Source of the DNA: Pelecanus crispus
Taxonomy: Eukaryota; Chordata; Aves; Pelecaniformes; Pelecanidae
Direction: 5' to 3'
Length of the DNA stretch: 64,000 bases
Assembly: GCF_030463565.1 (NCBI RefSeq)
Contig: NC_134676.1
Coordinates: 26,392,728-26,456,727 of the forward strand
Each line of letters begins with the position of its first letter. The first letter of the stretch is position 1. The translations under genes were made by a program, and so were the position numbers. The notes under the pieces are model-generated. The model was not told where the DNA came from. It did not search any database and was given only the letters and a program-made list of their open reading frames with translations. Shown here piece by piece: positions 34,729-48,900 of the stretch.

Positions 34729-37700
34729 GAGCCTTTCTTCTCACTGTTGAAAGGCAAGACCAATACTTGGTTAAACTGGCCTGCATATATTCAGGTCAGG
34801 ATTTCCCAGTTTGCTCTTAGTTGTGACCATAGTGAGAGGCATCTCTAGAAATTCCTCCAGTAGCATGTTCCACGGCTTAGCAGCAGCTGTGAAGAATAAA
34901 GGTTGCAGCACCTCCATGGCCAGTGACACAAGTTCTGCTGAAACTGTTGCTGTTGGAAAATGCAAATTTTTGAAACCTATATGTTCTACAAAAATTGTAC
35001 TGTTTTGGATAGGAAAGATTGCTCATACCCAGATAGGACTTTGGAGGGGAGTGAAGGGAACTGATGGATCCGGAACAGGCACAAATTCGCCTGGAATAGC
35101 TAATACCCTGTGATTACATGGGAGAGGGATTTCAGCTCTCTGCTCTGAATTGAGGAAAGTGAGAACTCATTTTGGCTGCTCCACAGCCCTAGGCAAGTGT
35201 CCGAACCAGCGGATTAGTAGCTTTTCTGCCGTGGGCAGTGATACCTTATTTTTCACAAAAGTCCTTGAAAGGTCCTGTTTCCTCATTGCAGGATATGAAA
35301 AACTCAGAAATCCCCCTGACTTCCATGGGGTAAGAAAGCAGTTTCCCATCTGTTCTATCTGCTTCCTTAGTGGCTCACAAGGATTATTCTGTTTATCTGG
35401 TCTCCTTATTTTAGCTGAGCCAGGTAGCTGTCTTCACAGAGGGAAGAGTAAGTGTTGAAATGGTGTTGGCAGTCAGCAGCACCCAGTGTAGAGAACATAG
35501 CAACGGAGTGACGTGCTCAGAAGGACTGAAGCAGGCAGGATGCTTACTTTTCTTTCCCAAAGAATATTTTGTAGGAGACACCGGATCTGCTAGATACCAC
35601 CTTCAGCAATGGGCAGGTCTTGAGAGCAATCTCCAAGGGCTCTGTGCTGTTTGCAGCCCTGTCCAGTAGACATCAAATGTCACCAAAGAGTCCAGGGAGA
35701 ACAAGGTTAGCTGGGATTACAGTCCCACAGTGAAAGACAGTGGGAAGAGTAGGGCATTACCCACATTTCTCCTAATATTACCAGCTCAGCTTTCTTTTAG
35801 GTCACACTTAGGTACACTTAGGGCAGTTTGTTGCAGAAGGGCCCTGACTTATGTTGGCATGTCTTGACGCTGGCGTTGTGCCAGTTTGCTCTCCTGCAAT
35901 CTCACCAGCCTGAGGAAGACTGAAGCTAAAGTTGCCAGCTGTCCATGTAATTGCTTACCGGGTTTGGTTTGGGAAGTTCCAACACATGCTAGGATGCTCC
36001 CATCACTGCTTTTATAGCTTTTGCCCTGGGATTTAATGACCAGTTGGCAGTAGGACAGGAGACAAATAGGGATGCCCTGTCTTTGTCCTTGGGCATCAGA
36101 AATCCACCCATAACCATGACAAAGCACTGATGCACAGCTTAAGTGAGAGAAGTTGGGATATCAGCAACAGAATAGTGGGGGCAGAAGTCTCTTTTACTAA
36201 CCTGTATGGTTCACAAAGGAAAACAGTTGGAGTCCAAGGCAATTTTAGGGCCTTCGGTCTAATGGTCAGTGTAGACTTTGTTAAGAGTATTTGCCCACTG
36301 TGTTTTCCCTTTTATCAAGATGGTGTCAGTCCTCTGCACTGACTGTTGCCAGTGCTTCTTTGCTGGGTTTCTGAGTGGGCCAGATTCCTGGAAGGAGGCT
36401 CCTGGATGCTGGCTGACTCATCTGGTTGCAGGAGAGGTGGGTGTTCCTGAGAAATATGAGGGGCTGGTTTCCAGCGCTGGGTTAAAGCACATGCCAAGTT
36501 TCTGAAGCGATTTGTAGTCTGGAAAACCTTTGCAGAGTATGGGTTTTCTGTTTTATCTGGCAGAATAAAGGAAGATTTCCTTACCTCCTTCACAGTAAGG
36601 ACATGCATTTGTAGTCAAGTCCTGCCTGCGTCTGCATAAGACTGCATTTTCCACTCTCAAGTTTCTAACATACAGTTCTGGCACCCAAAACTTCTGCATG
36701 CCTGTTGGTTTCTTGTGCCTGGAAAGTCTGACATAAAACAAAAAGTCAGTTTTGAGAGGTGCTTTGTTCACCATTTGAGTAAGAGAATTGTTCACTGGCA
36801 TAGAGGGCAGTGTCTTACTTCCTGTATCACAAGATGTACACTTGGAGAAAGAAACAGTAAGTGCCAGAATGATGTCTGCTCTCTGAATTGTCAGGCTATA
36901 TGAAGGGTTTTTGACAACCTTAGAGGCTGCATTGTTTCACTACATCTGCTGCTCTGTTAAAGCATTATTGAAATTGCATATTGCCACAAGGGGGATGGTA
37001 CAGACCAAAACCAGACCACATTTCTTCCAAAGACCATTTGAATTAAATAAAATAGGCTACACTCCTGGAAGTTACCCACAGGATGCAAACCATCTGCTTT
37101 TCATTAAGCAATTAGCTGCTAGTTCTTAACAGTAATGACATCCTTTGCATTCTGTTTCAGTCAGTTCAGTGTGGTCTGAGGTTTTAATAACTTTCTTGTG
37201 TATTTTCAGCTTTAGTAACACTTCCTTCAGTTGTAGGTTTACCAGATGTCTCCCTGGGGCTTGGTTTGAGATAATTCCTACAAAAAATTAGGTAATTCAG
37301 CATATGAAGGTGACACACCCTGGAAAGAATTGATTATAGAGTCATTTTAAATTGATATAGATGCATTTAATTTACCTACTGTTTCTTCTGACTACGTCTG
37401 ATGGCAGATATATTAACTTCTCCCCTCCCATGTTTTTACAAAACTGTATTTTTCCTGGTGCACTTTTGCAGAAGCCTCCAGTGCTGTCACAGCTCAAACA
37501 TCAACACTGAATAGACAGGATAGCTTGACCTGGTATAAGCAGTTGCCCTGCTTGTGCTCCGCGGCTCTTCACCCTTTTTCAGCACCTTCCCAATTATTTG
37601 GTTCTCTGTCTGTTGAACTAACACAGTAATTGTTTTACCCCAGAACATTTAATAATAAGATAAGAATTACCTGGAGCTTTTGACAAAATGATTTAGACAG

Positions 37701-38630
37701 AGAAACAAAAGGATTATTTCTTGATAGAAGCATTTCTCTTGTTACTTCATAACGATTTAATACTCGCCCTTTGAATTTCTTTGAATAACATTAGTTGTGT
37801 TAGAGCATGAGTGAATGTTATTCTCCTTCCTTTCCAACCCTCTTCCTTCACTAAAAACTGAACATAGTTGCGATTTCTAATATTCTGTCTTCCTGAGGAG
37901 TCAAGTGTATAAGGCAGAGCTGTGTTTTTTTCTAGAAGGTATTTAAAAGTATTTAAGGCTTTGGAAAGAAGAGCAGAACTTCAATTGCTGTGGAAGTGCC
38001 AAACCTGATGATGCCTTGTCACAACAACTAGTCTCAGTCCTCAGCAAGCCTTGAGCAGAGTGACTGCAGATTTTTCCAGGAAACAAAATGCTGGCTGTCA
38101 CAATACAAGCAGTAAATGCATTTCAATTCTGTTCAGATTCCAGAAGTTAAGTTCTCTGTCATATGAAAATTCAATACTTATTAAACAAAGATCTATTGTA
38201 TGTAAATTAGGCCAGCTGATCAGGCCCTAGGTTTTGTGGCCTAAAAGTAAACCGGAGTGTCACATTGTTTCGGTACTGAGTCAGAAAAAAGACTTTTTTT
38301 CTCCTGAATCACTAACCCTGTGAACAACCAGTATACTATCCACGGGTCATCTTATAGCTACTAACACCTGTGGCTTAGTTTAAAAAATGCAGTGTAAAGG
38401 CTGTGTAACAAAGCCTGTCTGCAACCTAGAGCCCATTACACCACTTCTCCCCAAATTCCAAATTTAAAACTCCATTTGTAGCATGGATGCTCTTAGCTAA
38501 TGGCATTTATTTAATATGAAATCTTTTCCTCCAGGTCAATATTCCTACAGTCTAATGAAACAGAACCTATACCTCATATTTCATGAGTTGTAGTGATTTC
38601 TGAGCAGATCTGTTTGGGCTATTAAATGAG

Positions 38631-38659
38631 TCATTATGCTGATTTTAACAGCATAATGA
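38631..38659. repeat. Perfect 11-bp inverted repeat, 7-nt loop
   Basis: TCATTATGCTG and CAGCATAATGA flank the loop ATTTTAA. A stem-loop could form in RNA or DNA; no associated gene is visible. Confidence 0.85.
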
Positions 38660-40231
38660 AGCTCTTTCACATTTTCAGAGAGGAAGCTATGAAAATATTT
38701 CACCTGCAAGGGAGAGTGAGCTACTCATTAGATCTTTCACTTTGGACAAGCAAGAAACAAACCCATTAGACTGCACATTCTACTGACTGTTGATCTCTGC
38801 TGATGTACAGCTCTTGCTGAACTTAAAAAATACACCTAGAAATCAATATACATAGAAATCACAGAACAAAGACAGACCTGCTTGTTGCCTTGCACTTCAG
38901 ATGTAGATAAGAAGATGGGGTCCTATGTTTCTTCATCAATTCGAGCTTTGTAAATCCTGACCAGCATCTCTCTCACACTGTCTTGCCCAAAGAAAGAAAG
39001 AGATGTATAAAGTTGAACTGTTGTTGGCCAAAAGCAAGAACACCAAGGATGGCTTTTCAGTTGCCCCAAAGAACCACTATGCAAATAATTATTCCCATTA
39101 TTTCTCACTCTCTGCTAACACATCAGTGTTGACAAAAAAGCACTCCAGATAGAGTACCTCTCACCAGCAACTGTTTTAAGAGCTTTTCCCATCTGCAGGG
39201 TGAAATGAAACTAAAGATTTATTCTGTTAGTTACTGGTATTTGTAAATAACCTAACATGAAAATTAAAGTCTCTGCTCTAGACATGGGACTCTTTCATTT
39301 ATGTCGGCTTTTTAGCTGTGATCTAAAATACTGTATACAATAATGTATTATGTTCATAAAACTATATTTCCTTAGGCTTTTTCCCCACACTCACCACTAA
39401 CTTAATTAATGCAGTTGGCAGGGACTAGTGGGAGCTGATTATGCTTAACCTCTATAAACATTTGCAGCATGCAGGGTGCCTACTCCTGTTTGAACCACTT
39501 GTAAAACTTGGATAGTAAACCATCTGTTCCTAGTGTTTTCCCAGGGTGCAAATGGGATCCAGAAAAAACAGAATGTTTTGCTAACTGTAAACCAGATACC
39601 ACAATGGGGATCAGACTCCAGTTTCCTTTAGTGGCTTCAAAGTCTTTACATTTGAATCACTTAAACACATGATGCCAGTAACATGCATGCAAAAAGCATT
39701 AAAGCTGAAAAATGAAGGTGGCTCATTAGAGCTAATGCTTCCGTTCATGAGTAACAATTAGAGAGCACTACTTTACATGCAGTCATTATTGTGTTCCTCC
39801 AAGAAAAGACATTACGGAAGTTTCCCTGAAAATGGGATGTTTTAGGGACCTCATCAGTTAAAATGAAAGGCCCAAGACTCTGGGGAAAGGGAGGAAGGGC
39901 CCCTTGGGAGGAGTGGCTGCCTGCTCCATTGTCTCCAGGTGGGGACCATTCCCTGCAGGGTCATTTCAAGGGAATCCAAGGCTTGGGCATGGCCTGCAGC
40001 TGGAGCAGCAGCACTGCGGTACCACCCTGCCTGCTCTGGGCACTCTGGGTCACTCTCTTCTCTCCTTCCCCCAGGCTTGAGGTCATGGTCTGCAGCCTCC
40101 TAGGCCAGGGTGGTCAGACTCTGGCACACAGCACCACCACAGTGTTGGCTGGAAAGGGCTTCGAGGTTTCTTGTCTGTCCCCACTCAGAGCAGGAACGTT
40201 GCTAAGTTGAACTGGGCTGTGTCCAGCCAAG

Positions 40232-40292
40232 TCACAAAAAACCTCCAAGGAAATGGCTCCACACTGTCTCTGGTGAGCCAATCTACTTCTGC
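40232..40292 (-). mobile_element. Possible very old CR1 scrap
   Basis: ACCTCCAAGGAAATGGCTCC followed by ACACTGTCTCTGGTGAGCC resembles the CR1 3' coding region that reads around CTCCAGGGATGG and CTCTCTGGGCAGCC. Short and diverged, so the call is tentative. Confidence 0.3.
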
Positions 40293-43200
40293 ACTGACAC
40301 CCCGGGAGAGGATGCTCTCCTAGCATGCCATTTGAACCCCTACGGGAAGACCATTTTGGATGTTAATCTCTCTGTTGAGTTTCCTGTGGAAGGATGAAAT
40401 TCACTGCTGCATTTTCTTTCCACTCCACTTCCCATCCTACGCACACACAACCCACCCCACCAAAGCAGCACCTCAAGTGTTACAGGAGAAGTGGGCGTAT
40501 ATAAACAAGTGCAATTTCTTTCTTTAAAAGATCATCGGAGTAGTCTTTTCCCAGAACCTTCTCAGGGTCTGATAGGCAGAGCAGTATGCTGCGGAGAAGA
40601 GAGGGTGAGCTGAGGATTTTATTTCAGTTGGTAACACCAGACTTGGAAGCTCTACACAAGGACAAAAATCCTGGTTTAAGTGGCACACAGAGCACTGATA
40701 TGTCTTCACGGTGCTGGGAGGACCTAGGATATATACATATGGTACATTATTCAGCACAACAGCTTATTTGAGGGTGTAACATATGCCAAGCAAGATGACA
40801 TCAGATTTCAAGAATCTACATTGCACATTGCTGAGCTGATAACCATGACAGTTCTGAAAAGTGGGAGTAAAAGGATAAATAGGGTTTTGAGCAGAGGGTG
40901 GCGAAAGAATTTCAACACCTGGAATATAAGAGAAAAAAAAAAGTTTACTTGGTGAAATGAAGGAACTCAAGTAGCTGAGGAGGAGTCTGTCGTCTCGGGG
41001 TGTCAGGAAACTGTAGGCATCTAGAATAGGGTTTGGCCACTGTTGCAGACACTAAGCTGTGTGTTTAACTGGCTTGTTTTTGCTGAAGAGAGATCTGATT
41101 TCTTATGGTGAGCTTAAGCATGAGTAACCTTTTCAAGAACAAAACATTTACTATTAATAATATGTTGGAGTTACTATAGATTTCTGCCATGAGCTGCTGG
41201 TATATTGAGTAGGACACTATAAGCCCTACGCTATGTTTTACAATGAAGTATTTTCCAGTTTTGCTGGCTTGCTCCCTTCAGCATGGATTTGTTCAGCATT
41301 GCAACCTAAGTAGTGATGGTAATAGCTTTTACTGAAGTGTATCCAAGTATATGCTACATAACATCCTTTCACCCACCACTGGGTGAGAAATAAAGGAATT
41401 GTTCAAATGTATGAAGTAATTATTTAAATCAGATTTGAACATGAAATGAAAAATCATTCTGTAGCCAACTGAAACAGCATGGATAGTTTGCAGAGGTAGA
41501 TGGTTAAGTGCCTGAATTGGAATCCAGCCAGTAAATCCAAGGTAACATCCTGATGCAAAAGCTTATACTAGACACTCACTCCTACAGATAGAAAGGCACT
41601 TCTGAAATGGGAACAGCAATAAGTGGCAAGGACTTCTCTTTCGTGCCTCATATCAAAGACAACACTACCTGCAGCACACTCCCATCACACACTCTCAAAG
41701 CAGACTTTGCTTAGTCAGCCAGTGCCACCACAAGTTGCAGCATGCAAGTCATCCTTGGAGGACTCTCATCCAAATACTGTTCTGCTTCTTTTGCAAAAGA
41801 TGACAAGTGATGGGGTGGTTGCTATTGGCATAAGTAAGTATTACTACCTTGCACAGATGCAGTCCATCTGAAATAGTTTGAAACTCTAGCAGCTCCCAGT
41901 CTGGAGAGAGGCTATGTGGAGGCACTGCCTTGGGGGTAGCACTGCCCAAGGATGTCTGTATATGGCAGGCGTGGCTGGGCTCACATGAAACACACTGGCC
42001 GAAAGTCAGCACAGAGCTCCTCAGGCAACCATGCTCTGTTTCTTACTAAATACTGAGCTTCTCCTTTTGCTGGAGCAGCTCTGGCAGGTGAGAGTGAACC
42101 CATCGCAGAACCATTTCAAAGTGTGGCTCTCACCCAAATGCCCAGCAGGCCAGACCAGCAAGCAACCTTGGACATACTTTGACAAAATGGTCATCACATT
42201 ACTCCCTGGAAACCACAAAGACTAAGATGAACCTGGGCTTTCCTCACACTGAAATGCTGAACATAGGTATGATCATGCAGGTTCACATACTGGCTTCAAG
42301 GCAACAGTGGGATTCCCGCACCATGAAACATCTGGGCCAGCAAGTCTATGTCTAGCCTGGTAACCATCTGCGATGGTGCTGAACACACAGATAAGAGCCT
42401 TCTTAATGTGGGTTTTTAGATGCTGTTGCCTCTTAAATATTATCTCAGCTTCATCTCATCTCTGTTCTACTTTTCATCTCCCGTTGACAGTGGAGACACC
42501 TAAATGACAGCCATGGTGGCACACAGAGCCAGTATTCATGGTCCTGGAAACCACATATCAACCTCTCAGTGTGGCTGAGAGCCACAAGACACACACCACA
42601 TACAGTGGGGAGCTGAGGTATGGTTAAGTGACTGTCAGGGAGAGGATGACCAAGGCTCACTGCTTAATTATAGGCTGGGGCTATGCACACAGCTGCATGC
42701 CAGGCTGTGAGATACCGGAGTCCTTCCTGCTGCAGATTCAGGCCACCCAGCCACTGCACACCAGCACACCTCTGTGAGACCAAGCCTCCTGTTTCCACAG
42801 CCATTCGTCCAGCCCTTCCTGTGGCTGTGGCCAGCCCTTCCTGCTGCACAGTATTTCAAAACCAGCATAACAAGCTCTCACAAACAGGTGGCTAAAATTC
42901 ACTGGTTTCACACATTTTTGCACAGTAGAATTCCTTCTGGGAGATAAAAGCAGCGGCTCTAATTCTTGTCTCTACTCTGCTCCATTGGCTTCCTAGTTTG
43001 CCTCCCTGCTTCTAGTAATATTCACTCCAGGCAAATGGAAAAGAGAGGTCACCTCCTAGATAGCAAAGAGGGAAAAAAGGACCCTGGGCTCAAACTCACT
43101 TGAGGCTAAGTATGCTCTGGTGGGAAATGATAAAGACCACTGGTATGATTTAGAGGTACCTCAGCCTATAGACTCAAAAAAGGGAGGGAAAAGGGCAATA

Positions 43201-44048
43201 AAGAAACTACTAAGGAAAGAAATAGAGGAAGAATTTATCATCAAGTGGAAAGACAACTTCTTGAGGAAAGCAGAAATTATATTCCTACTGCAGTCCTTTG
43301 GAAACCAGAGGTATTTCAGAGCAATTAGAAGTTACACTTGTTATTTAAATGGCAGTAGTACTTTTCTTACACTCATGTTACCCAGCCAAGAAAAAAGAAT
43401 AACTGCCACCACACCTGAACCTAATAGTGCCCAGCTTTACAGGGGCTCCTGGCAAATATTTCAAATTCCCTGTTGTCTACCCAATCTCTTCTTCACGCTG
43501 CTGGGGAAATCTCCACGAGGCATTCTGGAGGCTCTTCTGTTGCCAGCAGGCTGCCCTATTCTGTGGGCAGGAGTGGGGCTCATGCTGTGGGACAAGTTGA
43601 TTATGTCAGGCAGCCTTTTCCCTCCAGGTGGAGACAGTGACCAGATTTGGGTTGGTGGGTTGTTTGGGGTTTTTTTTGGTTTGGTTTTTTTTTTTTTTCT
43701 TTTTCTTTTTCAAGTGGTTCTGGGGACAAAATGTTGCTGTTATGACTGCATTTCTGCCAGTCTCTGAAAAAGCAGATGTGCCATCTGAGCAGGGCTGATT
43801 GTTGTATAAACACTCGGTATTTTCTGACAAAAACACCCTTTGCTTCCTCCTAAACAAAACCACTCAGCTGCGTCCCTGCCTCAGGCAGGAACATCAAACT
43901 TCTCAAACTTCAGCAGTTTTTGAAATTTTGCAAAGTTAACACTAACTCAAAAAGGCAATCAAAGTGTTATCATAAGGTGATCTTAAGTATATGCCTTTGC
44001 ATTATAAGCCCTTATCATTTACCTGACAGAAATATAGGCCAGTATTCA

Positions 44049-44080
44049 TTGGGACAAGTCTTATTCTTTGGGACAAGTCT
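44049..44080. repeat. Two direct copies of a 13-mer
   Basis: TTGGGACAAGTCT at 44049-44061 and 44068-44080, with a period of 19 bp. A small local duplication of unknown meaning. Confidence 0.8.
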
Positions 44081-45954
44081 GTGTTTCCAGTCTAGTTAAC
44101 CTGATGGGACAGTGAACTAAGGAAAGGAAAACACTCTTTTTTTCCAGGTCAGGATTACTTTGGACACTATTGCAGAGAGTTTGTAAACTGTGTAGCTAGT
44201 GAGTCCTTCAGCAGCAAAGGAAGATAGGGTGACAGATCTCCTGGTGGTGTCCTGCCCTTGCCTGGCTGCCGCTGCAGTGCCCCACAGCAGCTCCCTCCCT
44301 GCACCCAGCACATTCCTCCATCCACAACCCAGAGCTCCCCATCCCCTCCTACAGCCAAGATGCTCTGTCTTCATTGCCAGAAAACCTTCTGGAAGTGGCA
44401 GGGTTTGTCCTGCTGTTCATTGCCCTGCAGGGCATGGTAGGGTCTGGGGTTCGGTGCTATGGCAATTTTGCTGCCTCCTCCTGCAAACCTTCTCCCTAGG
44501 GCTTTAGGTGAGTTGTACTGTACATAGAAGAGAGTAAAACCTCTTGCAAATTCAGTGTGCTGGGCTTGACCAACTGTGGATTTAAAATATGAGCAGATGG
44601 AGAAAACCTCCATATTTACTTCTAATTACTTCTCACATTGTTAAAACCCTCCATAGAAAGCTAAATTAGAAAAAATGGTGAGAAACATGAGATTTTTAGA
44701 TTTTACAAGGCACGAAGAGCCTCCCCAATCAAGATGGCTATATGACAATCTTTTCCATCTACCTCAGCATTTAAGGATTATCACCTCTTGAGCTAACCAT
44801 GACCCCACAGTTTGGAAACTGCTATAATAAGAAGACACACATATACCTGTATATAATGTCGCCTACAGCGCTGTGTGCTACTCTGTTATACTTGGATTTC
44901 ACACCGGCTCTGTGTGCTGTACTTCATTTGACAGTAAATTATCTCAAGAGTTTCTCCAGCATGAAATAGGCCAAAAAATAGCATGAGAGCGTTGTCACAT
45001 ACTCGAGATGCCTTGAAAAAGGGAGTTCATGCCTTCTCTGAGTTTCTTGCTAGCATGCTTCTTGACTAGATGAAGACCCAGCTAAGCCACTTGAGCAAAA
45101 TCAACAGCAGTTCCACATTTTATACTCACCTACCTTTTTATTTCATCTGCTGTCAGGTGCAGGTTTTGCATCACCTGCAGCAGCTCTGAGATTCTTCCTT
45201 GGAGGTGATACAAGACATCGTAAACTAAAGTGAGGCCTTTCAAGACCTTCCCTATACCAGTTCTACCCTGGCAGAATAAAAACAGATCTGACCAATCCTC
45301 TAGGATCCCAGCACTTCACAAAGAATGAGAAGCTGGTGATGAGCTCCTGTCGTAGCACTACTAAGGCACCATTGAAATAGCAGTTAATACTGATAACTGC
45401 TGACAGTGGAGATCCCACTCTCCCCCAACCCAACCAACCCTTCTGCTCCAAGGTGTGTAATGCAGAGAAGAGGCTCAAATCTGGCAGCTGTAGGTAGTTA
45501 GCTCTCATAGCTTGGTCTTCACATGCATCCGCCCCAGACTTGGCTTTGCAAAACAGATAGTCCTCTCCCCATCTGCCACTTCTGCAGGAGATGATTGTCC
45601 TTCATATCATGAGCTGATCTCCCTTTTGCTTTTCAAGATACAGACCTATTTCCTGGCTCTGCACCAGGGTGGACATAGCAGGACTACACTGATGCTACAG
45701 TGCACAGCAGAAGTGATTTCCAGACCAACAAGTACCTTCTGACGTGTCACCTGCTGACAGTTTAAGCCCAGACCAAGGCACTTTCAGCCACCTCACTCAG
45801 CCAGGACTGGGGACTCAGGATGCCTGTCCCTTTTGTAAGGCACAGCCAGCTGATAACACAGGAGGCAATTTAATAAGAACCTTCCTCACTCCTACCCAGG
45901 TCCTCAGGGGTTCAACAGTCCAGTAGCTGTGGAAGATATTTATTTTTCTTAGAA

Positions 45955-45979
45955 TTAATCCAGCTGTGAGCTGGATTAA
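45955..45979. repeat. Perfect 11-bp inverted repeat, 3-nt loop
   Basis: TTAATCCAGCT and AGCTGGATTAA separated by GTG. A tight hairpin with no flanking oligo-T tract or known RNA family features. Confidence 0.85.
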
Positions 45980-48900
45980 CTGACACAGAGGCCTCTGATC
46001 ACCACCAGATGTTTGCAAAGTACCCAAATAGCAATGTACATCTGCTTTTAAATCTGGTGTGCATTCCTGAGGAAGGGGTGAGGTGGGGGAATAATTTGAC
46101 CAGTGTTGGATTTGTGTGGTTAAGATGATGGATAAAAAATTTTGTTTGTGCTTCCCCAAATCCAGAAAAGTGATCCTTATGCCCCATGGCTTCTTAGGGT
46201 TTTCTGTTGGGGATTTTTTGTTTGTTTTTTACCCTGGAAAAGTGTGATATTCAGGCTCCAAGTCTTTGCTGATGGAAACCTTGCACAGGCTTATTAAGTC
46301 AATGCAGAAGTACTGGTAATGGTTTAAACTCATCTTCAGATACCTACTGCTTCTTGTCCTGCCCCTTAGCTGGTTATTTTACCTTAGTGTGGCCACTGAT
46401 CCAATTATTTCTCATCACAGGTTTTACCTCTTCCTTACTGAGATCAAGTCTCAGGCCATGCCTTAGTACCTGAGAGCTGTACTACAGAGGACATGCATGG
46501 GTTGATATGGGAAGGTATGCTACAGTTCCTACAGGCACAGGGATAAAGTTCCCCTTGAGTACAATAGGGGTGGGGCTATAATACGCTACAACTTTGTGTA
46601 ATGCCTAGTGCGAAAGGACCCCAGACTAGCAGATGCTTAAGGCACTATTTCCACGAATAATATAGCAGCAGGAGGAGTTTCTGATTAAATGAGACACATC
46701 CCAAAAGAGGTAAGAGCTTGTAATGGTCTCAGAGTCACTATGCAGCAATGCCTATCCCTCCTACAGCTGGTACCAAGCAGCCCAACCTGTCTTGGGGATA
46801 CCTTTCAATACCCTGTGTCCTGTGCCATCCAGCCAGGGGAGGGGGAAGGCCTGTGCCAATTACAGCAGTTACTCTCAGCATTAGGAGCAATGGGATTTTC
46901 TTTGCATTAACGTCCCTTCATGCGGTGCTTATAACCTGTTCACTCTGGATTTACAGGATAACCTGGCAAACCTGTACCAGTACTGTATGCTCTTAAATAG
47001 GAAATGTTGTCCATTTTGGGATACCAATGTCCTTGTCTTACTGAGATCATCATTGAAAAAATTGTTTCATTACCTTGCTTTGGAAAAAGCTTGCTTTCGT
47101 TCTCCACCCGTTAACTCCTGTCAACATACACAGTGTAAAAGCCTTGTGGTTTAACACAGCTATTTTAATATTGATTCAACATATGTCAGCTGGGACTGGA
47201 TCTCTATCCAATTCATCTATTTGTCTGTCTTATCCATCTGTCTATAAATCTAATTTGTTACTCAGGCATTTCATTCCAATATGGTCTTAATATATACTAT
47301 GGGAACAGCCTTTGCTGATCCATGCTCCAAGCAGAGAACAGCACTTGTGTTTTCAAAAGGGCTTGCAGCCAACAGAGCAAACTGTAGATAACAATAGAGG
47401 ATCACAGATGAACCAATACCTTTTTGAAAAATTGAAGAACGATTTTCTTAAATCTCAACAGAAATTTGAGACTCTATGGGGATAACAGAATGTGGCTGTG
47501 CAACATTCTGGGTTTGGCTGTTAAAATAGCCTTGCATGTATTTCCATTCAAACTATTTCAGTCTTTAATATGTTATGAGGGTAGTGACAACAATAAAAAA
47601 TGAGAATAGGGCATACAGTGACACCTTCCAGACTAGATTTCTCCATTGTTTTGTTTGCTTAATAGCCCATTACACAGAATAAAGAGTGAGTTTTCAAAGC
47701 CATAGATTTAGTTAGCCAATCACTAGAGATTTAAAAGGCAAAGATATAATAAATGCCTGGCCAGCATTCTTAAAATATAACCCCCAGAGATATAAATAAA
47801 AAAAGCTATATCAAGAGCTGGCCAAAAAGTATTTGAAAGCATTAATAAACCAAATTGTAACATTAACCTATTCAATATTAACTTTTTTATAAGGGTGAAG
47901 CTGTTTTAAAAAGAACTATTTTAAAAGATGAGAATGTAATATATTCCTCCTTCCCCCTTCCTGGAATGAAAATTATTATGTTATTATTGGCACATCAAAA
48001 CAAAACCCAACACTCAAAATGAGTTTTGCAATAAACAGTACCAGCTCAGATCCATCCCTTTTATTACAAATAAAGTTGTCATAGTATAACCCCAAGATCT
48101 ACTACACGTCTTTGCACATAGAGCCTCTCCAGCATTTGTTGATAGAAAAAGGAGCAAAATGTGCCTGTTAGTCTACAGGCTTTAATTAGCTCAGATGAAC
48201 AGCACATCCACAGGATCATTTTAAACACACAGGAATAGCAGGTTTCTGAAAGAAGCAAACCAAGGATGACATTTGGATGAATTCTGATGAAGAACTCTCT
48301 GGGAGCTGAACAGACTCAAGAAAGTGCATATAGCTCATTCCGCTTTCCACAGTTCTTACACTCATGCTGATACTAATTAATTCCTTTGGTGGTTAAAAGG
48401 CAAATGAGAAAAGATATTGAGGTATATTTTACAGACTAATTCTGCAAGGTGTTTAGTACCTTAAAAATAAAGCATTACTGAATCCAGAATGCCCTTTGAG
48501 TATATAACACACAACTGAGGCTATGCCAGTTGCAGAGATAGGCTTGGATGTTGTTAGCACAGCAGTCACGGCAAACTAAGTCTTACTAAAGAGCCCGGGT
48601 GAGTGCCGCAGTGCTGAGCCCACATGGTTAACTGCTGTGGCTAACCGGTTAGCTAGCTTAAAACGTGTTCCCGTGCACCTGCAGAGGAAGCTCAAATGCT
48701 TCAGCTGTGCAAGGTAGCCATCCCTGTGTCCATGCACTGCCTCTTTTGGATTGCGTGGGGGTGAGCACCCAGGAGAGGGTACGGAGCAGATCCTGTGCAC
48801 TTGTGTCCACATTCACAGTAAACCCTCTTCTCCATCTGCGTTACTACACACTGTCCTCTTTTGTAACAGTCCTTATGCTCAGCCAAAATGGCAGCAGCTA

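Noticed and set aside
43120..43767. 215-codon plus-strand frame
   Set aside because: No domain recognised. It ends by translating a poly-T tract (a Phe run), and its composition is like unique noncoding DNA.
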